From contig NZ_JAKKDU010000004.1 in assembly GCF_021728535.1 (NCBI RefSeq), forward strand, positions 197,021 through 261,020: a stretch of 64,000 nucleotides of DNA. Direction: 5' to 3'. Within the stretch, counting starts at the first letter, position 1; each line of letters opens with the position of its first letter. The notes under the pieces were generated by a model. That model was not told the DNA's origin, ran no database searches, and saw only the letters and a program-made list of their open reading frames with translations. A program made the position numbers and the translations under genes. The stretch comes from Wocania arenilitoris. GTDB lineage: Bacteria > Bacteroidota > Bacteroidia > Flavobacteriales > Flavobacteriaceae. Of this stretch, positions 1 through 9,210 are shown piece after piece.

Positions 1-1425
1 AAATGGGAAAAGACCAAAATCGCCACCTTGATTACCAACTATAAATGCACTGTACATTCCAAAGGCAAAGTATAACATTAAAAGTCCTTCGAAAATAACG
101 TTTACCGAAAGTCTTTTTTTAAGGTATTTATTCTTTTTCCAAGCATCTTTAATGTTGCCTATATTAAATTTAGGCGTGCGTACAAATTCACTTTTTTTGC
201 CTAAATGCCCTTCTAAAACGGCAATAGAATTATGTAAAGAAAAGCCCATAGCTATAGAGAAAAAAACAAAAAACATCCCTATGTAATTCATAAAGTTTTT
301 AATACCACCACCGTAAATTTTTCGATACATAATCCAGTAACAAATAAAAAATATAACCGTGCTTGCTACAAAGAAACTCATAACAATAAAGTAAGGTTTT
401 AAGTGTTCAAATTCATTTTTTATATAAAGCATAGGAATACTCAAAATTGCCACTATTAATATGTTTAAAAACATAGTGCTGTTTAGTAGATGTAGTAAAC
501 CGTGAACTTTTGTTTTAGACGAAATATTTTTGTTTTTTAATACTTTCCACATCATTTTTCTAAAGTTTTCAGCACCTCCTTTATTCCATCTAAATTGTTG
601 CGAACGTGCTGCACTAATAACTATAGGAAGCTCTGCTGGTGTTTCTACATCCTCTAAGTATTTAAATTTCCAGTTTTTAAGTTGAGCACGATAACTCAAA
701 TCTAAATCTTCTGTAAGGGTATCGCCTTCCCAATTTCCAGCATCTATTATACACGTTTTTCTCCAAATACCAGCTGTACCATTAAAGTTTATAAAATGGC
801 CTTTGCTATTTCTTCCTACTTGCTCTAAAGTAAAATGTGCGTCTAAGGCAAATGCTTGAATTTTGGTAAGTATTGAAAAGTCTCTATTAATATGCCCCCA
901 ACGTGTTTGTACAACACCAATATCGCTATTTTTAAAATAAGGCACTGTGCGTTTTAACCAATCTTTTTGAGGTAGAAAATCTGAATCAAAAATGGCAATA
1001 AACTCACCTTTTGCAACTTCAAGTCCTTCTTTTAATGCACCAGCTTTAAATCCTGTTCGTATTTTTCTGGTAATATGTTTTATGTCTAAACCTTTAGACT
1101 GAAGTTTTTTAATATGAGTACGAGTAGTTTCAACAGTTTCATCAGTAGAATCATCTAAAACTTGAATTTCTAGTTTTTCCTTTGGGTAATCAATTTTTGC
1201 AATATTATCCAGCAAGCGTTCCATAACATACATTTCGTTATAGACAGGAAGTTGAATAGTTACAAAGGGTACTTCTTCTGGATTAGATAAATTGAATTTT
1301 AAATCGGTGGTACTTTTTTTTGCAGATAAGTAGTTAAATAATAGGTTTAACTGAGCCAATGCATACATAAAAATGAGCAATAACGCAATGGTATAAACAA
1401 CAATAATTACGGTTTCTATATACAT
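1..1425 (-). CDS. Cellulose synthase-like family 2 glycosyltransferase, C-terminus cut by window edge
   Basis: This reading frame is open from an ATG at 1425 down to base 1 with no stop, so about 475 residues are present and the end is missing. It has an N-terminal membrane helix, then a GT2 catalytic domain with TIQLPVYNE, a VLDDSTDE motif, an IFDSDF (DxD-type) motif, a TEDLDLS motif and QFRW, which matches the QxxRW signature of processive inverting GT2 enzymes. At least four hydrophobic membrane segments follow. Family members move a nucleotide-sugar residue onto a lipid or growing glycan at the inner membrane. The ATG overlaps the stop of the upstream glycosyltransferase by one base (TAATG), so the two are translationally coupled. 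The acceptor cannot be told from sequence. Confidence 0.85.
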   Translation of the reverse strand, partial: MYIETVIIVVYTIALLLIFMYALAQLNLLFNYLSAKKSTTDLKFNLSNPEEVPFVTIQLPVYNEMYVMERLLDNIAKIDYPKEKLEIQVLDDSTDETVETTRTHIKKLQSKGLDIKHITRKIRTGFKAGALKEGLEVAKGEFIAIFDSDFLPQKDWLKRTVPYFKNSDIGVVQTRWGHINRDFSILTKIQAFALDAHFTLEQVGRNSKGHFINFNGTAGIWRKTCIIDAGNWEGDTLTEDLDLSYRAQLKNWKFKYLEDVETPAELPIVISAARSQQFRWNKGGAENFRKMMWKVLKNKNISSKTKVHGLLHLLNSTMFLNILIVAILSIPMLYIKNEFEHLKPYFIVMSFFVASTVIFFICYWIMYRKIYGGGIKNFMNYIGMFFVFFSIAMGFSLHNSIAVLEGHLGKKSEFVRTPKFNIGNIKDAWKKNKYLKKRLSVNVIFEGLLMLYFAFGMYSAFIVGNQGGDFGLFPF

Positions 1426-2114
1426 TATTTAAAACTGTATTTAAAAATCCAAGTCAATATTTTTATGCCTGCAAATATAGCACCTTTTACTGTTCCTGAA
1501 ACTTTTGAAATGCCAATTCTATTTCGATAATTTACCGGCACTTCAACATAACTTAGTTTTTGTTTTAGGGCTTTAAGTTGCATCTCAACTGTCCAGCCAT
1601 AGGTTTTGTCTTCCATTTTAAGAACCAAAAGCTTATTGTATTTTATTGCTCTAAAAGGGCCTAAGTCTGAAAACGTTGCATTAAACATTAATTTCATTAA
1701 AAAGGTAGCTAACCAATTCCCAAATATTTGAGGCATGGTCATAGAACCTTTTTCACGTAGTCGTTTTACTCGCGCTCCAATTACAAAATCTACATCATCT
1801 TTAATTATTGGTGCTACTATTTTTTCAAGCTCTTCAGGGTAATCACTATAATCGCCATCTAAAAAAACAATGATGTCTGGTTTATCTTTTTTGTTAGAAA
1901 TGTAATCCATTCCTTTTAAACATGCGTAACCATACCCACGTTTATTTTCTTTAAGAACTGTAGCGCCAGCTTTTTTGGCGTTTTCTTCAGTAGCGTCACT
2001 TGAGTTGTTACTCACTACAATAATTTCTTCAACTATCGATGGAATATCTTTAATAACATGTGATATGGAGTCAGCTTCGTTATAAGCTGGAATAATTACG
2101 TTTATTTTAGTCAT
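1425..2114 (-). CDS. Family 2 glycosyltransferase (dolichol-phosphate mannosyltransferase-like)
   Basis: The 229-residue protein begins with VIIPAYNEADS, the nucleotide-binding start of GT2/DPM1-like enzymes, and has a DGDYSD motif near residue 87 that supplies the metal-binding aspartates. It lacks the C-terminal membrane helices of DPM-type enzymes, although hydrophobic patches near residues 125-140 and at the C-terminus suggest membrane association. Such enzymes transfer a sugar from a nucleotide donor to a polyprenyl phosphate or other lipid. It overlaps the upstream gene by 4 bases and the downstream one by 1, so it is part of a tight operon and probably acts with the next, membrane-bound GT2 on one glycolipid. 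The substrate is unknown. Confidence 0.85.
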   Translation of the reverse strand: MTKINVIIPAYNEADSISHVIKDIPSIVEEIIVVSNNSSDATEENAKKAGATVLKENKRGYGYACLKGMDYISNKKDKPDIIVFLDGDYSDYPEELEKIVAPIIKDDVDFVIGARVKRLREKGSMTMPQIFGNWLATFLMKLMFNATFSDLGPFRAIKYNKLLVLKMEDKTYGWTVEMQLKALKQKLSYVEVPVNYRNRIGISKVSGTVKGAIFAGIKILTWIFKYSFK

Positions 2115-2593
2115 TTTAAATCTTTAAGATTATTGTCTTTTCTGAAAGACTTAAAATCTGTCCATTCATTAATCTGTTTACCTTCTTTAAAGCGTTTAGC
2201 AGAAACTAATTCTTTATTAAAATACATGAAACAATAACCGTTTTTCAAATTGTTTTTTAGCTGGCATTTATGATTAATTTTCCCTATATTATCATAAATT
2301 AACCACCAATTATTCTTCTGTCCATTTATAAAATGTCCTTCACTTTCTTTAGTGCCATTTTCACGGTAAAAATACCAATATTTTATAGGCTTATTGTTTT
2401 TGAAATGACCTTCTTTTTGCACTTTACCGTTAGGATAATAAAATGTCCAATACTTGGTTTTCGTATCGCCATTTAGCCAACCCTCAGCTTGCAGACTCCC
2501 ATTGTTGTAATAAATTCTCTTATATGTTTTTTGCGCATTACTCTCGATAGTAAAGCAACATATTAAACTAAAAATTATAATTGAATACTTCAA
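2111..2593 (-). CDS. Exported MORN-repeat / YwqK-family-like protein
   Basis: This 160-residue protein has a signal peptide (about residues 1-20, ending SNA) and then roughly three repeats of about 22 residues of the form YxNGxxxxEGxxxNGxxxxxWxxYY. That pattern is typical of MORN-type repeats annotated in Bacteroidota as the YwqK antitoxin family; the name does not prove an antitoxin role. No toxin gene is adjacent. It lies between the polyferredoxin (6 bases upstream) and two glycosyltransferases, so it was probably recruited as a periplasmic or surface scaffold of that operon. Confidence 0.75.
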   Translation of the reverse strand: MKYSIIIFSLICCFTIESNAQKTYKRIYYNNGSLQAEGWLNGDTKTKYWTFYYPNGKVQKEGHFKNNKPIKYWYFYRENGTKESEGHFINGQKNNWWLIYDNIGKINHKCQLKNNLKNGYCFMYFNKELVSAKRFKEGKQINEWTDFKSFRKDNNLKDLK

Positions 2594-2599
2594 AAGGGT

Positions 2600-4222
2600 T
2601 TATTTTTGGTTTACTAAATCCATAAGGTCTACATCGTTGCCCAATAAAATATCAGTCGGATTAATACGACCTTTTTCTGGTCCATTTTCTAGTTTTAAAA
2701 CACCTCGTGGGCAAACTGCAGAACAAATACCACAACCTACACAACTAGAGCGCACTATATTTTCTCCTTTCTGCGCATAAGCACGAACATCAATTCCTTG
2801 CTCGCAATAGGTAGAGCAGTTTCCGCAAGAGATACATTGTCCTCCATTTGTTGTAATTCTAAATCGAGATTTAAAACGCTGTACTAAACCTAAATAGGCT
2901 GCTAACGGGCAACCAAAACGACACCACACGCGATTACCAAAAATAGGGTAGAAGCCAGTGCCAATTACACCTGCAAACCAAGCTCCAATTAAGAAGCTAT
3001 AGGTGTCTTTTATCCATTGTGATTTTATACCAAGAAATGCTTCATCTCCTGAAAAATAGCAGTATAAAGTCACCAATGTCATTACTAATGAGAACATTAG
3101 AACGGAGTGAATTAACCAGCGCTCTAATTTCCAAGCATTCAAACTTTTATCGGAGTGTTGTCTATACGGGTCGCCTAAAGTTTCAGCTAAACCACCACAA
3201 CCACAAACCCATGAGCAATACCAGCGTTTTCCAAAGAAATATACCATAACGGGTACGATTATAAGTGTTAATATGATACCCCAAACCAATATAAAAAGCC
3301 CAATTGCTCCACTATCTCTTAAGCTATCTAAATTCCATTCAAAAAAGAAATCGTAATCTAAAGGAAATGCATTTTTAAAATCGTATCCAGGCATATTAAG
3401 ACTTGTCATGATTTCAGGAATAAGGAACGCAAAAACAATTTGAAAAAACAACACCGAAGTAGTACGAATGATTTGGTATTTGTTATGTCTATATTTTATG
3501 TACATACGTGCTGCCATAACTAGCATAATTACACAATACAAAAACCCATAAACAAACCATTGACTTGCTGGTCCACCATTTAGAAATTTACTTATAGGGT
3601 CAAGAATATATGTCCAATTAACAACATAATCTGCCATAAAATATAGCAATAAATAAAATACCACTAAATACACTAAAACTAACCAAGCAATCCAACCACG
3701 ATTGGTACTTGCTTCATGATAAATACCGTTGTGTTTAATACCAGGTCTGCCTAATAAAATAATGTTTGGTAGTATAAAGAGTAGTGCGCCAATAATTGCT
3801 AGCCCAAACGTGAACCACCATAGTAAACCACCATGTTTCTTCACAAATCCAGAACCCGCTTTTTTTGCTATTTCATAACTTAAAGTATGAGGTTTTCCAT
3901 AGATTTTATATTGGTATTGTTCACCTTTTTTGTCCCAGTTTTTTTCAGCATCATACTTTGCTATTAATGTATCATAATGGTTGTTGGAAGTTTCATAAGC
4001 ATTTCGAACGCGACTAGAAAACTCAAAAATATTTAAGTCTTCCTCGGTAACTGTAGCTTTTTTAAGTTCCTCTTTTATAATTTCACTTTTATAGTTTTTT
4101 GATGTTATGAATTCATCAAATTCAGCTTCTGATAAACTAAAACTACCTGTAAAGAGTGTTCCGGTAAAAATGCCTAAGCCTATTAAAAATAAGACTAATC
4201 CTAACTGTTTTATTATTTTCAT
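2600..4222 (-). CDS. Membrane-bound polyferredoxin (NapH/NosR-like 4Fe-4S protein)
   Basis: The ATG at 4222 (540 residues) is preferred over an upstream TTG at 4255, which would overlap the previous gene. The protein has an N-terminal anchor, a soluble periplasmic-type segment (about residues 30-125) and several membrane helices carrying CSWVCGCGG and WCRFGCP, the paired cysteine motifs of the NosR/NapH/CcoG group. The C-terminus has two 4Fe-4S ferredoxin sets, C463/C466/C469/C473 and C494/C497/C500/C504. Members pass electrons between quinol and a soluble or periplasmic partner. It lies 11 bases after an FAD/NAD(P) oxidoreductase, so the two may form one electron-transfer unit. The terminal acceptor is unknown. 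Confidence 0.9.
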   Translation of the reverse strand: MKIIKQLGLVLFLIGLGIFTGTLFTGSFSLSEAEFDEFITSKNYKSEIIKEELKKATVTEEDLNIFEFSSRVRNAYETSNNHYDTLIAKYDAEKNWDKKGEQYQYKIYGKPHTLSYEIAKKAGSGFVKKHGGLLWWFTFGLAIIGALLFILPNIILLGRPGIKHNGIYHEASTNRGWIAWLVLVYLVVFYLLLYFMADYVVNWTYILDPISKFLNGGPASQWFVYGFLYCVIMLVMAARMYIKYRHNKYQIIRTTSVLFFQIVFAFLIPEIMTSLNMPGYDFKNAFPLDYDFFFEWNLDSLRDSGAIGLFILVWGIILTLIIVPVMVYFFGKRWYCSWVCGCGGLAETLGDPYRQHSDKSLNAWKLERWLIHSVLMFSLVMTLVTLYCYFSGDEAFLGIKSQWIKDTYSFLIGAWFAGVIGTGFYPIFGNRVWCRFGCPLAAYLGLVQRFKSRFRITTNGGQCISCGNCSTYCEQGIDVRAYAQKGENIVRSSCVGCGICSAVCPRGVLKLENGPEKGRINPTDILLGNDVDLMDLVNQK

Positions 4223-4233
4223 GTCTTTATTTT

Positions 4234-5571
4234 TTAAGCGAATATGCGTTTCCAACTTTTCTTTTTAAGTTGAATGTTAGTATTGTTTTCTGTATTAAAT
4301 TTTTTAACGATGTCTTTCTCGTGAAGTTTATAAAACTCAGGATCGAAGTTGGCGTCTGCTAAGTATTCTAAAACATAATCTACAGACTCTTTTTTGGTTA
4401 AAACTTTATCAAAAAACTCATGGCGCATTCTAATGCCGAAGGTATTTATGCCTATAAATCCTCGTGTATTTTTATCATAATTAATGTGAATACATTTATT
4501 ACCATCTTTATGTTCCCAATAAAAACGCGCTTCATTTTCTCTAGGTTGCGCCCAAACCCAACCATAAGTTTGATATTCAATATCAAAGAATTTTGCAGAG
4601 TTAAACCAATGTCCAGGTTTATATTGAATACGGTTTCCACAAATGGTTTGTGCAACGGTTTCTCCCATCATGCGTCCTGTGTACCAAACCGCTTCAATGG
4701 TTCTGCGTTGGTCAATACCTTCATGTTGTTCGGCACAATCTCCAACGGCATAAACATCAGGAATATTAGTTTCTAAATAGCGATTTACTTTTACGCCTCT
4801 TCCTGTTTCAATGCTAGAATCTTTTATAAAATCGATATTAGGTGAAACACCAGCAGTAAGTCCAACTACATTACAAAGAATTTCTTCACCTGTTTCCTGA
4901 ATAATTACCGATTTTACTTGTCCATTTTCATCGGAAACTATTTCTTTTAAATTGGTAGATAATCTTAAATCGATACCGTTGGCTAATATTTCGCGATTTA
5001 TCATCGTACTTTCTTCTTCTGGTAACACACCATTCCAAAAACTACTTTCTCGTACCAAAAAAGTAACAGGAATATGTCTGGAATGTAACATTTCTGCCAA
5101 CTCAATTCCAATTAAGCCACCACCAACAATTACAGCACGTTTGCAAACTTTGTTGTTTGGTGCATATTTTTCCAGTTTTTCCAAATCCTGTTTATGGTAC
5201 ATCCCCATCACACCATCTAAATCTTGCCCATGCCATCCAAATTTGTTGGGTTTACTGCCCGTAGCAATAATCAATTTATCATACTGTAAGGTGTCACCTT
5301 CTGCAAAATGCAAGGTTTTAGATTTAGTTTCAATCTGCTTTACAAAGCCCTTTTTAAGTTCAATCCTGTTTTTTTTCCAAAACCAATCCTCATATGGTTG
5401 TGTATGTTCAAACTTCATGTGACCCATGTACACATACATTAATGCAGTACGAGAAAAGAAATAATCAGTTTCGGCAGAAACAATAGTAATTTTTTTGTCG
5501 GAAAGTTTTCTAATATGTCTTGCAGCAGTTACGCCAGAAATTCCGTTTCCTATAATAACGATGTGTTCCAT
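4234..5571 (-). CDS. NAD(P)/FAD-dependent oxidoreductase
   Basis: The 445-residue protein carries two Rossmann dinucleotide-binding motifs: GNGISG (residues 8-13) for FAD and VGGGLIGIE (about 150) for NAD(P)H. It also has the FAD-contacting DVYAVGDCAE motif near residue 275. This is the architecture of the rubredoxin/ferredoxin reductase and nitrite-reductase-NirB-like flavoprotein group. It is first in a five-gene minus-strand operon and sits 11 bases upstream of the polyferredoxin, so it probably exchanges electrons with it. A 200-base divergent region separates it from the DUF547 gene; I could not fix a promoter there. Confidence 0.9.
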   Translation of the reverse strand: MEHIVIIGNGISGVTAARHIRKLSDKKITIVSAETDYFFSRTALMYVYMGHMKFEHTQPYEDWFWKKNRIELKKGFVKQIETKSKTLHFAEGDTLQYDKLIIATGSKPNKFGWHGQDLDGVMGMYHKQDLEKLEKYAPNNKVCKRAVIVGGGLIGIELAEMLHSRHIPVTFLVRESSFWNGVLPEEESTMINREILANGIDLRLSTNLKEIVSDENGQVKSVIIQETGEEILCNVVGLTAGVSPNIDFIKDSSIETGRGVKVNRYLETNIPDVYAVGDCAEQHEGIDQRRTIEAVWYTGRMMGETVAQTICGNRIQYKPGHWFNSAKFFDIEYQTYGWVWAQPRENEARFYWEHKDGNKCIHINYDKNTRGFIGINTFGIRMRHEFFDKVLTKKESVDYVLEYLADANFDPEFYKLHEKDIVKKFNTENNTNIQLKKKSWKRIFA

Positions 5572-5771
5572 GATTTTGTTAGTTATGCTGTAATAGGTCG
5601 AAGTTAAATATAATAACTTAACTTGAAGTATTAATTTAGAATTGCTTTAAATTGAAACAATAGTGTGAGGTTTAAATTTTTTACAGAGGGCAATTTTTTT
5701 TAACAATGTAAGTTAACTAACATTTTATACGACATAGATGTTGTTGCTTTGTAAACGAAAAATTAAATCGA

Positions 5772-6485
5772 ATGAAAAAACAAATAATCATATTAGTAAT
5801 TATTTTAGTTAGTAGTATAGGATTTTCGCAAGATATAAATGGCTTTCTTAATAAAGCTGATGTGTTTTTTAAAACCCATGTTGTTAATGGAAAAGTGGCT
5901 TACTCAGAAATTCATAAGGACCAAAGTGATTTAAATGAATTATTAAAAATAGCAGAAGTTGTTTCGGTTTCAAAAAATGATGCAAAAACATATCAGGCCT
6001 TTTGGATTAATGCCTATAATTTATCTGTAATAAAAGGAATTATAGATAATTACCCTACTCAATCGCCTATAGATAACGCTGGTTTTTTTGATAAAACAAC
6101 TTATAGTTTAGCAGGTAAAAACATTACCTTAAATGATATTGAACACAAATTGCTGAGAGCCCAATTTAACGATGCTCGGTTTCATTTTGTATTAGTCTGT
6201 GGTGCCGTTGGTTGTCCGCCATTAATTAATAAAGCGTATTTACCAAGTACTTTAGATTCGCAATTAGAAGCACAAACCGTTAAGGCTATAAATGGAAGTT
6301 TTATAAATGTGAATGCTAAGAAAAAACGTGTTCAAGTATCTCAAATAATGGAATGGTATAAAGAAGATTTTACAATGAATGGAATGGATGAAATAGATTT
6401 TATAAACAAATACATAACAACAAAATTAGAAGGAAAGTATAAACTAAGCTACTTTCCTTATGATTGGGAATTAAACAAACAATAA
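5772..6485 (+). CDS. Exported DUF547 domain protein
   Basis: The 237-residue protein has a signal peptide ending around GFSQ (residue 20) and then a DUF547 domain. Recognisable pieces are the FWINAYN motif near residue 77, NDIEHKLLR near 120 and FVLVCGAVGCPPL near 138; conserved Cys and His residues give the family its suggested relation to transglutaminase/papain-like folds. The biochemical role is not established. It is transcribed divergently from the FAD oxidoreductase operon and is followed by an exported barrel-like protein. A second DUF547 gene (13694-14575) lies in the arsenosugar operon. Confidence 0.88.
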   Translation: MKKQIIILVIILVSSIGFSQDINGFLNKADVFFKTHVVNGKVAYSEIHKDQSDLNELLKIAEVVSVSKNDAKTYQAFWINAYNLSVIKGIIDNYPTQSPIDNAGFFDKTTYSLAGKNITLNDIEHKLLRAQFNDARFHFVLVCGAVGCPPLINKAYLPSTLDSQLEAQTVKAINGSFINVNAKKKRVQVSQIMEWYKEDFTMNGMDEIDFINKYITTKLEGKYKLSYFPYDWELNKQ

Positions 6486-6514
6486 CTAACCAATTAAATT
6501 TAAGAATACATAAG

Positions 6515-7435
6515 ATGAAAAAAATAATAGCATTACTCGTGTTTTTAGTGATAACATTTTCAGGGTTTTCTCAGGAAGAAGATCAAGAACAAAAACGCAG
6601 TGTTATTCAAACTTATACACCATCAATTTTGCTTAAAAAGGGTCAATGGGATATAAAATGGTTCAATAATCTTTATACTGAAACAAAAGATTTATTTGGT
6701 GGTCCAAATGGTAATCAAAAACAGAATATTCCTAGAAATACTTTTTTCACTTCCACAGTGGATGTATTTACAGGGGTATCAGACAGTGGTAAATTTAATT
6801 TGGGGCTTATTTTAGAATTTCGTTCAAATGTAATTGGAGGAAGAAAAGCTTTAGATGTTTTGAAGTTCGACGGTCAAAGAGGATCTGCGCGTTCTGGGTT
6901 TACATCATTTGCACCTGCAATAAAATTCAATCCAATAAAAAATGTAGGTAATTTTACTATTCAAACCGCTTTTCACATTCCTTTAGTTGATAATGAAGAT
7001 GAAAACGGCGTGTTTTTAGACCAAAAAGGCTTCATTTTCCAAAACAGATTTTTTTATGATTATAGTTTTACAAGTGGCGATTGGCAATTGTTTTCTGAAT
7101 TAAACACAGAATATAATTTTGGTAAAAAACTAACTAGAGATAATAATGGAAACCAAATTGAAGGAAGTTTTGCTAACAATAGTTTGCGCTTAACACCAGG
7201 GGTGTTTTTAAGTTATTTCCCAAGTTCTAAATTCACCATTTTAGCATTAATACAACACTCGCAATTAATTGATGTGGGAAATGATTTTTCTCAAGATTTT
7301 ACAGCTCTAGGAGGCGGTTTAAAATATCAATTGACTGATGAGTTAAATATTGAAACCTTGTACACCAATTTTGTTAGAGGAAATTCTACAGGTTTGGGAC
7401 AAACGTTTAATATAGGCTTAAGAGCATTATTCTAA
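6515..7435 (+). CDS. Exported outer-membrane beta-barrel-like protein, unknown function
   Basis: The ATG at 6515 gives MKKII followed by a hydrophobic signal peptide ending GFSQ; a TTG-started extension from 6464 would overlap the preceding gene and is rejected. The mature part of about 285 residues is rich in alternating aromatic and polar strands (for example FNLGLILEF and FTILALIQHS) and ends in a hydrophobic terminal phenylalanine (GLRALF), as expected for outer-membrane barrels. I do not recognise a family with certainty. It starts 29 bases after the DUF547 gene and is probably co-transcribed with it. Confidence 0.7.
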   Translation: MKKIIALLVFLVITFSGFSQEEDQEQKRSVIQTYTPSILLKKGQWDIKWFNNLYTETKDLFGGPNGNQKQNIPRNTFFTSTVDVFTGVSDSGKFNLGLILEFRSNVIGGRKALDVLKFDGQRGSARSGFTSFAPAIKFNPIKNVGNFTIQTAFHIPLVDNEDENGVFLDQKGFIFQNRFFYDYSFTSGDWQLFSELNTEYNFGKKLTRDNNGNQIEGSFANNSLRLTPGVFLSYFPSSKFTILALIQHSQLIDVGNDFSQDFTALGGGLKYQLTDELNIETLYTNFVRGNSTGLGQTFNIGLRALF

Positions 7436-7473
7436 TTAATAATGTAAATTAGAAGCTTATTAATTGTTTTATA

Positions 7474-8478
7474 ATGAAACTATTTAAGCTTCTAATTGTT
7501 TTTTTTATATTAAGTTTTCAAGCTTGCTCAAGTCAAATTGAAAAAATTAACGGAGTAAGTTTTGTGGCTTCAAGAGAAGCTCTTAAGAAGGTTCATGTAA
7601 AGCCTGTTACTAGTGTTAATGCAAATTATGCGGCAGTCATGCCTTTTGGGTTTATAAAAAATTTAAACCACCCAGAAATAGTTCATAACACAGATAGACA
7701 ATGGTTTGGAGAAACTAGAGCAGGAGCAAAGCAATATATAGAAGTACTTAGAGAGCAGCAGATTAAAATCATGTTAAAACCCCAAATTTGGGTTTGGCAT
7801 GGCGAATTTACTGGTTATATTGAAATGAAAGATGAGACTAATTGGAAACTGTTAGAAGATTCATATACCAGTTTTATAATGGAATATGCTTTACTAGCTC
7901 AAGAAGTAAATGCCGAAATATTTTGTATTGGTACCGAACTTGAAAAGTTTATTGTAAACAGACCAAAGTATTGGAATAATTTAATAGCTAAAATAAAGAA
8001 TATATATAAAGGCAAATTAACTTATGCAGCAAATTGGGATGAGTTTAAACGCACTCCATTTTGGAGTGATTTAGATTTTATTGGGGTTGATGCATATTTT
8101 CCCGTTAGTGAGAGTAAAACACCAACAGTTGAAGATTGTTTAAATGGATGGAAAGAGCATAAACCAGTTATTAAAGCACTTTCGAGTACTTTTAAAAAAC
8201 CAATTTTGTTTACCGAGTTTGGCTATAGAAGTGTAGATTATGCAGGAAAAGAACCTTGGAAAAGCGATAGAAGCATGAATCAAGTTAATTTAGAAGCTCA
8301 AACTAATACAACTAAAGCTCTATTTGAAACCTTTTGGAATGAAGACTGGTTTGCAGGTGGTTTTGTTTGGAAATGGTTTGTTAATCATAATAAAGTTGGG
8401 GGTTTAGATAACACTCAATTTACCCCACAAAATAAACCTGTAGAAACTGTATTGCGTGAACAGTTTATTAAATTCTAA
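7474..8478 (+). CDS. GH113-like TIM-barrel glycoside hydrolase, lipoprotein
   Basis: The 334-residue protein has a lipoprotein signal peptide with lipobox FQAC (lipidated Cys18). The rest resembles the GH113 / GTA-like TIM barrel of clan GH-A. E155 in IGTELEK fits the acid/base on strand 4 and E248 in LFTEFGY fits the nucleophile on strand 7; PQIWVWHG near residue 103 lines the cleft. GH113 members include beta-mannanases, but many Bacteroidota members are uncharacterised. It abuts the following gene directly (stop 8478, start 8479), and it may trim a surface glycan made by the nearby glycosyltransferases, which is inference. Confidence 0.82.
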   Translation: MKLFKLLIVFFILSFQACSSQIEKINGVSFVASREALKKVHVKPVTSVNANYAAVMPFGFIKNLNHPEIVHNTDRQWFGETRAGAKQYIEVLREQQIKIMLKPQIWVWHGEFTGYIEMKDETNWKLLEDSYTSFIMEYALLAQEVNAEIFCIGTELEKFIVNRPKYWNNLIAKIKNIYKGKLTYAANWDEFKRTPFWSDLDFIGVDAYFPVSESKTPTVEDCLNGWKEHKPVIKALSSTFKKPILFTEFGYRSVDYAGKEPWKSDRSMNQVNLEAQTNTTKALFETFWNEDWFAGGFVWKWFVNHNKVGGLDNTQFTPQNKPVETVLREQFIKF

Positions 8479-9210
8479 ATGAACAAAATAAAGTACATAT
8501 TTGTTAGTTTTTTAGTTTTTACATCTTGTTTAAATGATAATGATGACAACTTAGGGAATACTTTAGATGTTTATATTTTAAATAAATCTTTTGAAATGGG
8601 AGCTGTTATTGCTTGTGCAGCAAGTGATGAAAAAACAAACGATGTTTTAACGTTTTATTACCCAGAAGCAGGAGCTATTAATATTCGGTTTTATGAAACC
8701 CAAAATGCTCAAGTTAATAAAGATGATTTTTCAAATTACCTTCTAAACGATCTCTATAGCGAACCTCTTTTTAATGGGTATTTAGGGAGGTTTCCACAAT
8801 CGTCACCCAATGAAAAATGGGTTATTGTTACTTTTGAGTTGGATGGAGAAATAAAAATATCAAACCCAATTAGAATTAAGCATTTAACAAAACCCACAGT
8901 TTGGAATGATGAAGTTGCCATAGATCAATCGCAGTCTGGAATGCCAAATTTTAAGTGGGAACACAATGCTTTTGGCGATAATGCCATATACTTTCAAGTT
9001 GTTTCTGATGAACAAAACAATTTACTTTCAGGAACTTATACCTATGATAATGATTTTCAATATTACGACATTTCTAATGTGGTTTTAAATGTAACAACAG
9101 ATGCGCCACCAGAATTAATTATAGGAAACAGTTATAATTTCACTTTAATGGATGTTAGTGAAGATAATTGGGTAAATTGGGTAATTCAAAAAACTTTTGA
9201 TGCACAATGA
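8479..9210 (+). CDS. Hypothetical lipoprotein
   Basis: This 243-residue protein has a short signal peptide with lipobox FTSC (Cys17) followed by an Asn/Asp-rich tether, the usual arrangement for a Bacteroidota lipoprotein, possibly surface exposed. I do not recognise the domain; it is acidic and rich in predicted beta strands. Its start codon follows the stop of the GH113-like gene with no gap, and its end overlaps the start of the next gene by 4 bases, so it is clearly part of the same transcript. Confidence 0.7.
   Translation: MNKIKYIFVSFLVFTSCLNDNDDNLGNTLDVYILNKSFEMGAVIACAASDEKTNDVLTFYYPEAGAINIRFYETQNAQVNKDDFSNYLLNDLYSEPLFNGYLGRFPQSSPNEKWVIVTFELDGEIKISNPIRIKHLTKPTVWNDEVAIDQSQSGMPNFKWEHNAFGDNAIYFQVVSDEQNNLLSGTYTYDNDFQYYDISNVVLNVTTDAPPELIIGNSYNFTLMDVSEDNWVNWVIQKTFDAQ

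Noticed and set aside
2111..2593. Toxin-antitoxin pair
   Set aside because: The family is often labelled YwqK antitoxin, but the protein is exported and there is no toxin gene next to it.
4952..5422. Plus-strand open frame of 156 codons
   Set aside because: It lies opposite the well-supported FAD oxidoreductase, has no recognisable domain and is a shadow frame.
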